A stretch of DNA of 64,000 bases from Streptomyces sp. NBC_01304 (GTDB lineage Bacteria > Actinomycetota > Actinomycetes > Streptomycetales > Streptomycetaceae). Shown here in pieces: positions 44,365-53,189 of this stretch. Each line of letters starts with the position of its first letter. Within the stretch, counting starts at the first letter, position 1. The position numbers and the translations under genes were made by a program. The stretch lies in the NCBI RefSeq assembly GCF_035975855.1, contig NZ_CP109055.1, forward strand, positions 4,650,001 to 4,714,000, read 5' to 3'. The notes beneath the pieces were generated by a model that worked only from the letters and a program-made list of their open reading frames with translations, was not told the origin of the DNA and made no database searches.

Positions 44365-47155
44365 ACCCCAGCTCCTCCAGGAACCCACCCAAGACACCCG
44401 CAGCCGCATCTCGTTGCTGCTCGATATCCCGCAGCGAAACCCGGTACTTTCCCTCCCACAACTCGTACGACTGAGCCAACTCCCGTTGCCAGCGCACCAC
44501 ATGCCCACCCAGCTTGCCCGCGAGGTCCGCCCGCAGGATGGCCAGCACCACCTCGCGCTCGCCCGAACGCTCAGCCAGTTCCCGGCGTACCCGTTTGAGG
44601 CCCGCCTCCTGCTCCGCAGCAGCCACGGGCACAGCCGGAGCCGGAAGATCCAGCAGAGAACCCTGCTCACCGACAGGGCTCGAGGCGGGAGACGAAGGCG
44701 AAGGCGCGGACGTCTTCGTCTTCTTCGCCACCCGGGCTGCCGCCTCCTCCGCCCGCCGCCGCACCCCCGGCACCGGCCAGAACGCGTCCTCGATCTCCTC
44801 GATCTTCTTCTTCGCCGCAGTGCGCCGCTTCTTCAAGTCGCGCATCTGGGTCTCGGTGAGCAACGCCTCGATCAGCGCCGGATCCACCTCACCCGAGCCC
44901 GATCCGGAGTTCGCGTCGGAGCCAGACCCGGAGTCCGACGCAGACTCAGACTCGGCATCCTCGTCGCCCTCCCCCAACCCCTTCCGCGCCGCAGCCACCG
45001 CCGCCTCCGCCTCAAGCCCTGCCTTGATCTGCGCGTCCAGATCGGCGAACGTCCGATCCGCCGCGGCCAAGTCCGACAGGAACCCGGGAGCGATCGCCGC
45101 GACCACCTTGTGGTCATACGCCTGGCGCCGCTCCGCCGCCGTACGGTCACGCGCACCACCCGTGCGCGGGTCGGGCTCGGCGGCGAGCAGGATCTCGACC
45201 GTCTCGACCCAGCCGTCCACCACGCCCTTGAAGCCGTTCACGGAGAGTGCCTTGAGTTCGTTCTTCGCGTCGTGCCACCACCCGGCGACCGCGCCGGCCA
45301 GCGCGTACCGGTCCAGGAGGCCCACGTCGAGTAGACGCTCACGGAAGGAACTGATCAAGTCGGCGCGCAGTCGGGCTAGTTGGGCCTTGCGTTCGTGTTC
45401 CGTGCGGTCGTCGTCCCCATCCGCCGCCGGGACGATCGCCGCGATCTTCTCGGTCTCGTCGGACCACCACTCCTCGAAGGCAGCCCACAGGTCGGACTCC
45501 CGGCCGTGCGCGAGTTCCGCAATCCGGGCCGCGTCCGGCCGTACGTCCTCGGGCAGGAAATCCACGTACTGCGGATCGTCCTCGCGCACCACGAACAGAT
45601 CCGGCACCTCAATGCCATACGCGTCAAGCAGCGGCTTCTTCGCTTCGATCTCGGCGACCGGAACGCCGCCCACAAGATGAGCCCGTACGTCCTGCGGCTC
45701 GGGCGGCGGGGTGTTGTCGACGTACCGGCGAATGTTGAAGTTGCAGTCGTTGCCCTCCAGTTCGGAGCGCTCGACCACCTTCGCGAAACCGTCGACGCCC
45801 TCGAAGTCCTCGTCGTCGCGGAAGGCGTGGAACGTGGAGACGATTTTCTCGACGTGTTCGGGGAGGAGTACGTTCTGCGCGCGCTCCGCATGGAACTCGC
45901 GGTCGGCGTTGATGAACAGGACCTTTCCGCGCTGCCACTTGCTCTTCTTGCTCGGATCCCGCAGCACGACGACGCACGCGGGGATGCCGGTGCCGTAGAA
46001 GAGGTTGGGCGCGAGGCCAATGACGGCCTCGATGAAGTCGAGCCTCAGCAGGTCCGCGCGGATGGTGCGCTCCTCGCCGCCGCGGAACAGCACACCGTGC
46101 GGCATGACGGTGAAGACCTGCCCGCGCTTGAGCTTCACCATGTGCAGCATGTGCTGGAGGAACATCAGGTCGGCCTTGCCGCGCTCGGACGTCTGACCGT
46201 GCGGCATCCGCGTCAGCAGGTGAGGAACCTCGCCCTGCTTGTAGTCCATGGAGAACGGCGGATTGCTGAGCACCAGGTCGAAGTCCGCCTCGGGGTGGAG
46301 CGGGTTGGTGAGGGTGTCGCCGGTCATGAGGGAGAAGTTCTTGGCGCCGTGGAAGAGCATGTTCATGGTGGCCATGACCCATGAACCGCTGTTGGCGTCC
46401 TGCCCGGCGAGTCCGAGGTCCTTGGATTCCCCGCCGTGCTCGTCGACGTACTCCATGGCGTGGATGAGCATGCCGCCCGAGCCGACGCAGGGGTCGTAGA
46501 TCCGCATGCCGTCGCGCGGGCGGGCGAGTTCGACCATCATGCGGACGACCGCACGTGGGGTGTAGAACTCGCCACCTTTGCTGCCTGCCGAGTCGGCGAA
46601 GTCCTTGATCAGGTACTCGTAAGCTGCGCCGATCATGTCGGGGAACTCAAAGTCCTCGCCGCGCAGCCGGAGGCCCCCGAAGTGGTCGATCAGCGCGCGC
46701 AGCCGTTGATCGGCCATTTCGGCAGCGGATTTTCGGCCCGCGCCACCGCCGCCGATCCGGTTGAAGTTGACGTGGCTGAACAGGCCCTGCAGCTCGGTGT
46801 TGCCCTTCTGCTGCTCCAGCGCGTCGAGGGCGGGCTGGAGAGCCTCCATGGCCACGTTGTCCCTGGCATCGGCCAGCTTCTGCCAGCGGGCGCCGGCCGG
46901 GACGAAGATGACACCGCGCCGCCGATAGTCCGCGAACTTCTCCGCTTCCTCCTCGGCCTCCTGCTGGGAGTCGCCCGCCTTGAGGCGCTCCGCGATGATC
47001 TCCTTCCGGGCGACCTCAAACTCGTCGTTGATCCGCTTCAGGAAGAGCAGCACGAAGATGAAGTCGCGGTACTCGGCGGCGTCCATCGTGCCGCGCAGGA
47101 TGTCCGCCGCCGCGAAGAGATGGCGTTCCAGCTGCGCGAGCGTGAGCTTGGCCAC
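44357..47155 (-). CDS. hsdM: Type I restriction-modification methyltransferase subunit, extended
   Basis: The protein has 932 residues from GTG (VAKLTLAQLERHLF), with AGGGGAG 8 nt upstream. It methylates adenine N6 at the HsdS-defined site. The N-terminal HsdM helical domain (1-150) leads to GGEFYTPRAVVRMMVE (194-209), SAM motif I DPCVGSGGM (221-229) and catalytic NPPF (298-301). It is longer than the usual 500-700 residues. The C-terminal third contains a Ser/Asp/Gly spacer (SDSGSGSDANSGSGSG) and two Ala/Glu/Lys helical parts. It is coupled to hsdS by an 8-nt overlap and preceded by 126 bp without a gene. Confidence 0.94.
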   Translation of the reverse strand: MAKLTLAQLERHLFAAADILRGTMDAAEYRDFIFVLLFLKRINDEFEVARKEIIAERLKAGDSQQEAEEEAEKFADYRRRGVIFVPAGARWQKLADARDNVAMEALQPALDALEQQKGNTELQGLFSHVNFNRIGGGGAGRKSAAEMADQRLRALIDHFGGLRLRGEDFEFPDMIGAAYEYLIKDFADSAGSKGGEFYTPRAVVRMMVELARPRDGMRIYDPCVGSGGMLIHAMEYVDEHGGESKDLGLAGQDANSGSWVMATMNMLFHGAKNFSLMTGDTLTNPLHPEADFDLVLSNPPFSMDYKQGEVPHLLTRMPHGQTSERGKADLMFLQHMLHMVKLKRGQVFTVMPHGVLFRGGEERTIRADLLRLDFIEAVIGLAPNLFYGTGIPACVVVLRDPSKKSKWQRGKVLFINADREFHAERAQNVLLPEHVEKIVSTFHAFRDDEDFEGVDGFAKVVERSELEGNDCNFNIRRYVDNTPPPEPQDVRAHLVGGVPVAEIEAKKPLLDAYGIEVPDLFVVREDDPQYVDFLPEDVRPDAARIAELAHGRESDLWAAFEEWWSDETEKIAAIVPAADGDDDRTEHERKAQLARLRADLISSFRERLLDVGLLDRYALAGAVAGWWHDAKNELKALSVNGFKGVVDGWVETVEILLAAEPDPRTGGARDRTAAERRQAYDHKVVAAIAPGFLSDLAAADRTFADLDAQIKAGLEAEAAVAAARKGLGEGDEDAESESASDSGSGSDANSGSGSGEVDPALIEALLTETQMRDLKKRRTAAKKKIEEIEDAFWPVPGVRRRAEEAAARVAKKTKTSAPSPSSPASSPVGEQGSLLDLPAPAVPVAAAEQEAGLKRVRRELAERSGEREVVLAILRADLAGKLGGHVVRWQRELAQSYELWEGKYRVSLRDIEQQRDAAAGVLGGFLEELGYA

Positions 47156-47281
47156 GTGCGGCACTCCCCTGGGGTGGCTGTTCGTCCGGTTCGTTTGCAC
47201 CGGGAAGCCTACGGCTTCGCACACCCTGGGGATGACCTTCCGCCTGACCGCCGTGCTCGGTGAGCAGTCACCTCACGACGG

Positions 47282-48019
47282 TCAGTACGAGGTGACGAGC
47301 AGGCCGTCCTCGATGAAACGCCATACGTCCGTGTACGGGTCCCAGTGGGTCTGGTCGGGGTGAGAGTGCTGCTCGTTCAGCCGCTGGGCGAACCTGCGGG
47401 CCCTCTCGTAGCGTCCCTCGATCTGGCCGGGCATGACGTGCTTCGCGAGCTCGCGCGAGACGGTCTTGATCGTGGGGCCGTAGGTCTGGGCGAAGCCCTG
47501 CTGCCCGCGCAGGCGCTCTGCCGCGCCGCCACAGCGCTCCTCGCCGAACCTACCGGTGTAGTTCTGGTAGTGCAGCAGCCGCCACAGCTCGAAACACGGG
47601 TGGGAAAAGGCCACCTGCACACCCGCCCTGTGGGCGTCGGCGAATGCCCTCGGGATGTCCTCGTGGCTGTCCCGGTCGAACAGGCACCAGACCTGGGGCC
47701 AGTTCCAGTCCCTGCCCTTGCCGTCGTCGTCGCCCTTGCGCAGGCCGGCCTTGCGCGCCGCGCGCTCGACAGGGCGGATCTTCGCGATTGCCGCCTCCAC
47801 CAGCGTCAGCGGCTTGCGGTCCGCGGACGGGGCCGTTGCGTTTTCCAGGAAGTAGGTGACCTCGCGGCCCGGTTCACGCTTGCCGTGTTTGTGCACGTAC
47901 CTGAAGAACTGCGGCTCCGTGACCTTGCCCTCAGTGAAGACGAACACCTCGCGAGGGCGTACCTTGCCGTGCGGGCCCTTCGAACGTTCCGGACTGTCCT
48001 TCCCCCTGGTCCTCGCCAT
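47282..48019 (-). CDS. rloB: RloB-family protein (AbiLii-like, Toprim-type nuclease candidate)
   Basis: The protein has 245 residues from the ATG of MARTRGKDSPERSKG. The conserved core is VFVFTEGKVTEPQFFRYV (Glu30) and then VWCLFDRDSHEDIP (DRD at 115-117), a Glu...Asp-x-Asp arrangement like Toprim nucleases. FSHPCFELWRLLHYQNY follows. Together with the upstream ATPase it forms an RloA-RloB pair, named for linkage to restriction loci and equivalent in make-up to the AbiL phage-abortive system. The start overlaps the rloA stop by 1 nt (TGATG), so the two are coupled. Confidence 0.88.
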   Translation of the reverse strand: MARTRGKDSPERSKGPHGKVRPREVFVFTEGKVTEPQFFRYVHKHGKREPGREVTYFLENATAPSADRKPLTLVEAAIAKIRPVERAARKAGLRKGDDDGKGRDWNWPQVWCLFDRDSHEDIPRAFADAHRAGVQVAFSHPCFELWRLLHYQNYTGRFGEERCGGAAERLRGQQGFAQTYGPTIKTVSRELAKHVMPGQIEGRYERARRFAQRLNEQHSHPDQTHWDPYTDVWRFIEDGLLVTSY

Positions 48020-49272
48020 CAGGAACCCCCCGCCTCCCGCGCCCTTGTCTCCAGCAGCTTCCGTCCGATCTCGCCCTGCGTCATGTCCGGCACTCCGCCA
48101 AAGGCCCCAGCGAGATAGGAGTCCGTCAGATCCTCTTCGGGCCCCGGCTCCACATCGCTGAGCGGATAGAGCTCGGTGGCGCCCGAGTCGTCCTTCTCCG
48201 TGAGCCAGATCTGGCCCGGCTCCAGCGGACGGCCGCCTCGGGGAACGCTCAGGAGGGAAGGGGCGTGCGAGGTGAAAACCAGCTGGGCGTTCTTCGTGTT
48301 CACCCAAGGCGCCTGGAAGAGGCGTAGGACCTCGGCGGCGAACCGCGGATGGAGGCTGGAGTCCAACTCGTCGATCAGCAGCACACCGCCGGTGTCCAGT
48401 GCGAGCAACAGCGGGCCGATCAAGGCGAACCACGAACGGGTACCGAAGGACTCACGCTGCCAGTCGAGGGCGACGGGTGTCCCGGTGTCGTCGCCGTGGA
48501 GCAGGCTGACCTTCGGCGCCTCGCCCGGCCGCTGCTCCACCGTGGCACCACGAATACCCAGGTCGGCTACGCGCAGCAGTTCCTCGATCCGGTCCCGCGA
48601 CTTCTCGTCGAGGAGCAACCTGGCGGTGTAGCGCTCCCGATGAGGGCGCTCCGTCTCCGGTGTGACGTCGTAGAGGTTCTTCTTGAACCAGTCGTAGATG
48701 CGCGTGAGTTGCGGGTGATTGTCGTTGGCCGCGCGGCTGAGCAGGAGTGCGTCGGAGCGGGTGGTGCGGGCGAGCAGCGCGCGATCCTGGACGCGGTCGC
48801 CAGGAAACTCGAAGACGGTCGGGCGCGCGGCGTCACGGTCCAGCCACACCTGACGGCGTCCCTTGGGGTAGCAGTGCAGCCACTCCGACTCCACCCGTCG
48901 GGCACCGAGTTCGAACCCGTACGTCCACCGCACACCGTCGTCGAGGACGAAGTCAGCTTCGAAGAATGAGGACTCGGCGGCCATCTTCGAGTCGAGCGCG
49001 AACTCCTCACGGGGGATGCCCTCGTAGGACGTCCAGCGGCCGTACGAGTTGACGACCGCCTCCTTCATCTTCTGCAGAGCGAAGATGACATTGGACTTGC
49101 CCGACGCGTTGGCGCCGAACACCCCCAGGACGGGATACACCTGCAAGGTCTTGCCGTCGGACAGTTCAAGAGGGCGCGCATTGTCGGACTTCGCGTCGGA
49201 CGGCACCGTGAAGGACAGCTCCTGCTCGTCGCGCAGGGATCGCACGTTGGCCGTGCGAAAGCTCAGCAGCAT
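48019..49272 (-). CDS. rloA: RloA-family AAA ATPase (AbiLi-like)
   Basis: The protein has 417 residues. It is an ABC/SMC-like AAA ATPase: FRTANVRSLRDEQELSF opening, Walker A GANASGKS at 53-60, signature-like SFGTRS at 275-280, Walker B LLIDEL at 298-303, and sensor His in FTSHAPSLL. It probably senses phage infection and licenses RloB. It is the first gene of the rloA-rloB operon, immediately upstream of hsdM-hsdS on the same strand. Confidence 0.9.
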   Translation of the reverse strand: MLLSFRTANVRSLRDEQELSFTVPSDAKSDNARPLELSDGKTLQVYPVLGVFGANASGKSNVIFALQKMKEAVVNSYGRWTSYEGIPREEFALDSKMAAESSFFEADFVLDDGVRWTYGFELGARRVESEWLHCYPKGRRQVWLDRDAARPTVFEFPGDRVQDRALLARTTRSDALLLSRAANDNHPQLTRIYDWFKKNLYDVTPETERPHRERYTARLLLDEKSRDRIEELLRVADLGIRGATVEQRPGEAPKVSLLHGDDTGTPVALDWQRESFGTRSWFALIGPLLLALDTGGVLLIDELDSSLHPRFAAEVLRLFQAPWVNTKNAQLVFTSHAPSLLSVPRGGRPLEPGQIWLTEKDDSGATELYPLSDVEPGPEEDLTDSYLAGAFGGVPDMTQGEIGRKLLETRAREAGGS

Positions 49273-49333
49273 GCCGTCCTCCTCTCGTCGCGCACAGGGT
49301 ATCCGTGTGATCGCAAATGCGCCTGCCGGACGG

Positions 49334-50059
49334 TCAGACCAGCCGTCGAGCCGTAGCCCACCGAGTCAGCTCATGCCGGTTCGACAGCTGCAACTTCCGC
49401 AGTACGGCCGACACATGGGACTCGACCGTCTTCACCGAGATGAACAGCTGCTTGGCGATCTCCTTGTACGCATAGCCGCGGGCGATGAGCCGCAGCACCT
49501 CGCGCTCGCGCTGCGTGAGGCGGTCCAGGTCCTCGTCCACCGGCGGCGCGTCCGTCGAGGCGAAGGCATCGAGGACGAAACCGGCCAGGCGCGGCGAGAA
49601 GACGGCGTCCCCGTCCTGCACACGGAAGATCGAGTCGACGAGGTCCGTCCCCGTGATGGTCTTGGTGACATAGCCGCGCGCGCCGCCCCGGATGACCCCG
49701 ATGACGTCCTCGGCGGCGTCGGAGACCGACAACGCGAGGAAGCGGACCGGGTTTTCGGCGTCGCCCATCATCGAGGCGCTGCGGCGCAGCACCTCGACGC
49801 CGCCGCCGCCCGGGAGGTGCACATCGAGCAGGACGACCTCGGGCCGGGTGGCCGTGATGACCGTGACCGCCTGGTCGACGTCCGCGGCCTCGCCGACCAC
49901 CTCGACGCCGGTGACCTCGGTCCGGCCGATCTCCGCCTGCACCCCGGTGCGGAACATCCGGTGGTCGTCGACGAGCACGACACGCACCCGCCGCCCGCTC
50001 CCGCCGTCGGCCCCGCCGGACTCCGCAGCGCCCGTCGCCTCAGTCGTCTCGTCACTCAT
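49334..50059 (-). CDS. LuxR/NarL-type response regulator
   Basis: The protein has 241 residues. The receiver domain begins RVRVVLVDDHRMFRTGV, with phospho-acceptor Asp79 in VVLLDVHLPGG and Lys in GYVTKTITG. The LuxR-type helix-turn-helix is at about 180-235 (LTQREREVLRLIARGYAYKE, then IAKQLFISVKTVESHVS). The start overlaps the kinase stop by 4 nt, so it is the cognate partner of the PspC kinase. Confidence 0.95.
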   Translation of the reverse strand: MSDETTEATGAAESGGADGGSGRRVRVVLVDDHRMFRTGVQAEIGRTEVTGVEVVGEAADVDQAVTVITATRPEVVLLDVHLPGGGGVEVLRRSASMMGDAENPVRFLALSVSDAAEDVIGVIRGGARGYVTKTITGTDLVDSIFRVQDGDAVFSPRLAGFVLDAFASTDAPPVDEDLDRLTQREREVLRLIARGYAYKEIAKQLFISVKTVESHVSAVLRKLQLSNRHELTRWATARRLV

Positions 50060-51342
50060 GACGTCTTCTCCGCCCTCTCCATCTCCAGCTCGACTTCCGT
50101 GCCGCCGTCGGGCACCGCACGCAGTCGCGCCGTACCGCCGTGACGCTGCATCCGGCCGATGATCGATTCCCGTACGCCCATCCGGTCCGCGGGGACGGAG
50201 TCCAGATCGAAGCCCGGACCCCGGTCGCGTACCGACACAAAGACTGTGGTGCCCTCGACCTCGGCGAAAACCTGCACAGCGCCGCCCTCGCCACCGTACT
50301 TGGCGGCGTTCACCATTGCTTCCCGCGCGGCCTGCATCTGTGCGGTCAGCTTCTCGTCGAGCGGGCAGTCGCCGACCACCACGACCTCGATGGGCACCCC
50401 GTGCTTGTCCTCGACCTCGGCCGCCGCCTTGCGCACCGCGTCGGCCAGGGTGTCCGGCTCCTCGCCCTCTTCCTTGCCGGTGCCCTCCGGCTTGTAGAGC
50501 CAGGTGCGCAGGTCGCGCTCCTGGGCGCGGGCGAGGCGGCGCACCTCGTTCACGTTCTCCGCGTTGCGCTGGATCAGGGTCAGGGTGTGCAGCACCGAGT
50601 CATGGACATGGGCGGCGACCTCGGCGCGTTCCTGGGCGCGGATGCGCATGAGCCGCTCCTCGGACAGGTCCTGGGTCATCCGCACCAGATAGGGGCCCGC
50701 GAGCAGCGCGATCCCGACGAACACGGCGAGCGCGGCCTGCAGCACGGAGCCGAGGTCCTGGACCGAGCCCTGCAGCACGAAGATGCCGGTGACGCCGGCA
50801 CCCACCAGGACGACGCCCGCCGCGGCCCGGGCGAGCTGCAGGGTCCTGCGTCGCCGTCCGACCGCCATCCAGCGGGCCCTGCGGGCGTTGTCCGCCTGCC
50901 GCCACACCAGGGCGACGCCCGCGCCGACCAGGAGGGTCGGCCACAGGTACGCGCGGGCGGAGTTGCTGATGTCGACCGTGCTCACGAAGACCATGGCCAC
51001 GGAGACCATCGCGACGAACGCGAGGAGCTGGCCCTTGTCGACCTTGCGCACGACGAGCTTGCGCCGACCGTCGGCGCCCGTCTCCGTGGTGACGGTGTGC
51101 GGGCGCTCGGCGCCCACGCCGCCGACGCCCAGCGGGACGAAGAACCAGAACGCGGCGTAGAGGAGTGCGCCCAGGCCGTTGGCCATGAACAGCCCGATGA
51201 AGACGAGCCGCACCCAGATCACGGGCAGCCCGAGATGCCCGGCGAGCCCGCGCGCGACTCCCCCGAGCAGGCGTCCTTCGCCGCTTCGGTAGAGCTTGCG
51301 CAGCGGCTGGGGTGCTTCGGGTTGGACGGCTGCGGCTGGCAT
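50056..51342 (-). CDS. PspC-domain sensor histidine kinase (HisKA_3)
   Basis: The protein has 428 residues. A PspC domain occupies 14-75 (LYRSGEGRLLGGVARGLAGH ... VRLVFIGLFMANGLGAL). Further membrane helices follow to about 220 (LLAFVAMVSVAMVFVS, AYLWPTLLVGAGVALVW, GVVLVGAGVTGIFVLQG, VFVGIALLAGPYLV). The dimerisation site is VAAHVHDSVLHTLTL with phospho-His247. The HATPase domain has REAMVNAAKYGG and VRDRGPGFDLDSV. It should sense membrane stress and signal to the LuxR regulator. A divergent PspC/LiaF-like gene lies 313 bp away. Confidence 0.93.
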   Translation of the reverse strand: MPAAAVQPEAPQPLRKLYRSGEGRLLGGVARGLAGHLGLPVIWVRLVFIGLFMANGLGALLYAAFWFFVPLGVGGVGAERPHTVTTETGADGRRKLVVRKVDKGQLLAFVAMVSVAMVFVSTVDISNSARAYLWPTLLVGAGVALVWRQADNARRARWMAVGRRRRTLQLARAAAGVVLVGAGVTGIFVLQGSVQDLGSVLQAALAVFVGIALLAGPYLVRMTQDLSEERLMRIRAQERAEVAAHVHDSVLHTLTLIQRNAENVNEVRRLARAQERDLRTWLYKPEGTGKEEGEEPDTLADAVRKAAAEVEDKHGVPIEVVVVGDCPLDEKLTAQMQAAREAMVNAAKYGGEGGAVQVFAEVEGTTVFVSVRDRGPGFDLDSVPADRMGVRESIIGRMQRHGGTARLRAVPDGGTEVELEMERAEKTS

Positions 51343-51404
51343 GCGTCGATCCTCACACGGGCGTGGCCCCGGGACATCAGGGTCTGGCCCCTAGGCGCCC
51401 CTGA

Positions 51405-51575
51405 TCTTCCTTCTCCCCGCCCCGCCCCTTCCCGACAGTGACATTTGCGGCTCCGCCGCGGGCCTCAAACGCCGGACGGGCTGATAAATCAGCCCGTCCG
51501 GCGTTTGAGGACATCAGTGACAGTCGTTGAAGCCGACGGCAGTCTTACGGGAAGGGGCGGGGAGGGGAAAAGTCC
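51405..51575. repeat. Dispersed intergenic repeat, two copies head to head
   Basis: CCTCAAACGCCGGACGGGCT (from 51463) and its exact complement form 23-bp arms (51463-51485 and 51488-51510) with a 2-nt centre. They are flanked by CCCGCCCCTTCCCG (51421-51434) and its complement (51548-51561). The right half, read on the minus strand, matches the copy at 21391-21496 more closely than the left half does. It sits in the 313-bp gap between the divergent kinase and PspC genes, where I see no gene. Confidence 0.85.
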
Positions 51576-51655
51576 GCCCCGTCAGGGGCGATATCAGGGA
51601 CCGACCAGGGTCGCCCCACCTGCCCTGAGCACCAGAACACGGTCACCATGGACAC

Positions 51656-52939
51656 ATGACAGACCAGACCCCCACCGCGGAAGCGGAAGCGGAGGCCCCA
51701 CCCAGGAAGCTGCGCCGCGACCGGCGCCACAAAACCCTGGGCGGAGTCTGCGCCGGCCTGGGCCGGCACACCGACATGGACCCGGTGATCTACCGCGTAA
51801 CCCTCGCGGTACTAGCGATCACCGGCGGCCTGGGCCTGATCTTCTACGGCTTCGCCTGGCTCGCCCTCCCCCTGGACGACGAGGACGAGAGCGAGGCCCG
51901 CAAGCTGCTCACGGGCCGCGTCTCCGGAGCCGCACTCACCGCGATCCTGCTCGCCCTGATCGGCTGCGGCGCCCTCCTGTCGATGCTGAACAACGGCGGC
52001 GTCCTCACCTTCGCCACCGTCCTGACCCTGCTCCTCGCCGGCACCGGCTACTGGTCGCAGCAGCGCACCGCGGTGGACCCCGACCCGGTGACCGCCCAGA
52101 CGGTGGAGGCCGCGCCCCCCGAGGCCCAGCCCCCGCCCGCCGCGACCGGCCCCTCCTGGTGGCGGGACCGCATCGTCAAGGACGGCACGCACGTGGGCGG
52201 CACCGGCTACCTCTGGGGCCCGCCGAGCGCGGCGGGCCTGTCCTTCGAGGACACCCGCCCCGCCCCCCGCAAGGCCACCCCGGACAAGCCCCGCGGCCCC
52301 CGCTGGCTGGGCGGCTGGATCTTCCTGGCCACGCTGCTCGCCGGCGGCCTGGGCACCGGCCTGACCTGGGGCGACCACTGGGGCGGCACCTCGCTCGGCA
52401 CCAGCCTCCAGGTGGGCCTGGCCTGTGCGCTTGCGGTGCTCGGCCTGGGCATCCTGATCAGCTCGTTCCTGGGCCGCACGGGCGCCGGCTCGATCGTGCT
52501 CGCGGTGCTCACCTCGGCCCTCCTGGTCTGCGCGGCGGCCCTCCCGGCGAACATCAGCACCGAGTGGATCCGTACGGACTGGAAGCCCAAGACCGTCGCC
52601 GAGGTCCAGCACCGGTACGACCTCGGCACGGGCATCGGCACCCTGGACCTGAGCGGGGTCGCGCTCGACCCCAAGAAGCCCCTGGACATCCGCGCCGAGG
52701 TGGGCGCGGGCCGCATCAAGGTCGTCGTACCGAAGAACGCGACGCTCAAGCTGCGCGTGGAGGTCGGCATCGGAGACATCAGGCTGCCGGACGGAAAGCA
52801 GAACGACGTGGACATCAACCTGGACCAGGGCCGCCGGGCCACCTTCCCGCCACCCGAGGGGACCAAGTCGGGCGGCACGATCGAGCTGCGCGTCGAAGTG
52901 GGCATCGGACAGGCGGAGGTGACCCGTGCTGCGTCATGA
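51656..52939 (+). CDS. PspC-domain membrane protein with LiaF-like C terminus
   Basis: The protein has 427 residues. The PspC domain is at about 18-75 (LRRDRRHKTLGGVCAGLGRH, then TDMDPVIYRVTLAVLAI). Five to six membrane helices follow to about 300. The C-terminal domain is beta-rich (IGTLDLSGVALDPKKPLDIR, AEVGAGRIKVVVPKNATLKL, then RVEVGIGDIRLPDG), resembling the LiaF/YvqF stress-sensor fold. Together with the divergent PspC kinase it suggests an envelope-stress module, with this protein as sensor or inhibitor. Confidence 0.88.
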   Translation: MTDQTPTAEAEAEAPPRKLRRDRRHKTLGGVCAGLGRHTDMDPVIYRVTLAVLAITGGLGLIFYGFAWLALPLDDEDESEARKLLTGRVSGAALTAILLALIGCGALLSMLNNGGVLTFATVLTLLLAGTGYWSQQRTAVDPDPVTAQTVEAAPPEAQPPPAATGPSWWRDRIVKDGTHVGGTGYLWGPPSAAGLSFEDTRPAPRKATPDKPRGPRWLGGWIFLATLLAGGLGTGLTWGDHWGGTSLGTSLQVGLACALAVLGLGILISSFLGRTGAGSIVLAVLTSALLVCAAALPANISTEWIRTDWKPKTVAEVQHRYDLGTGIGTLDLSGVALDPKKPLDIRAEVGAGRIKVVVPKNATLKLRVEVGIGDIRLPDGKQNDVDINLDQGRRATFPPPEGTKSGGTIELRVEVGIGQAEVTRAAS

Positions 52940-53189
52940 CTTCCAGCCCGGAAAGCTGGTCACAGGGGTCACGCTGCTGGCCGCCGCGGCCCTGTACCTG
53001 GGCGACGCGAGTGACGCCTGGCGGCTGTCGTGGTGGGTGGGCATCCCGGTGATCGCCGGCGGCCTGGCGCTCGCGGTGGTCGCGGCGGCGGCCGGTTACG
53101 GCGTACGTCGGCGGCGTTCGCGGAGCAACGAGTCGAGGGAGAACACGGACGCCCCGCCGAGCACCAGCGCCAGCCAACCCATGAGATAG
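52926..53189 (+). CDS. Small two-helix membrane protein
   Basis: The protein has 87 residues from GTG (VLRHDFQPGKLVTG), overlapping the end of the PspC gene by 14 nt in another frame. Two hydrophobic helices are visible (LVTGVTLLAAAALYLG and WWVGIPVIAGGLALAVVAAA). The basic Ser/Arg tail is encoded by DNA that is also the antisense of the DoxX C terminus, a 94-bp tail-to-tail overlap. Conservation of the first 60 residues would be needed to be sure of it. Confidence 0.62.
   Translation: MLRHDFQPGKLVTGVTLLAAAALYLGDASDAWRLSWWVGIPVIAGGLALAVVAAAAGYGVRRRRSRSNESRENTDAPPSTSASQPMR

Noticed and set aside
35437..49333. Prophage or integrative element
   Set aside because: No integrase, portal, tail or replication genes, no tRNA and no flanking direct repeat recognised at either end.
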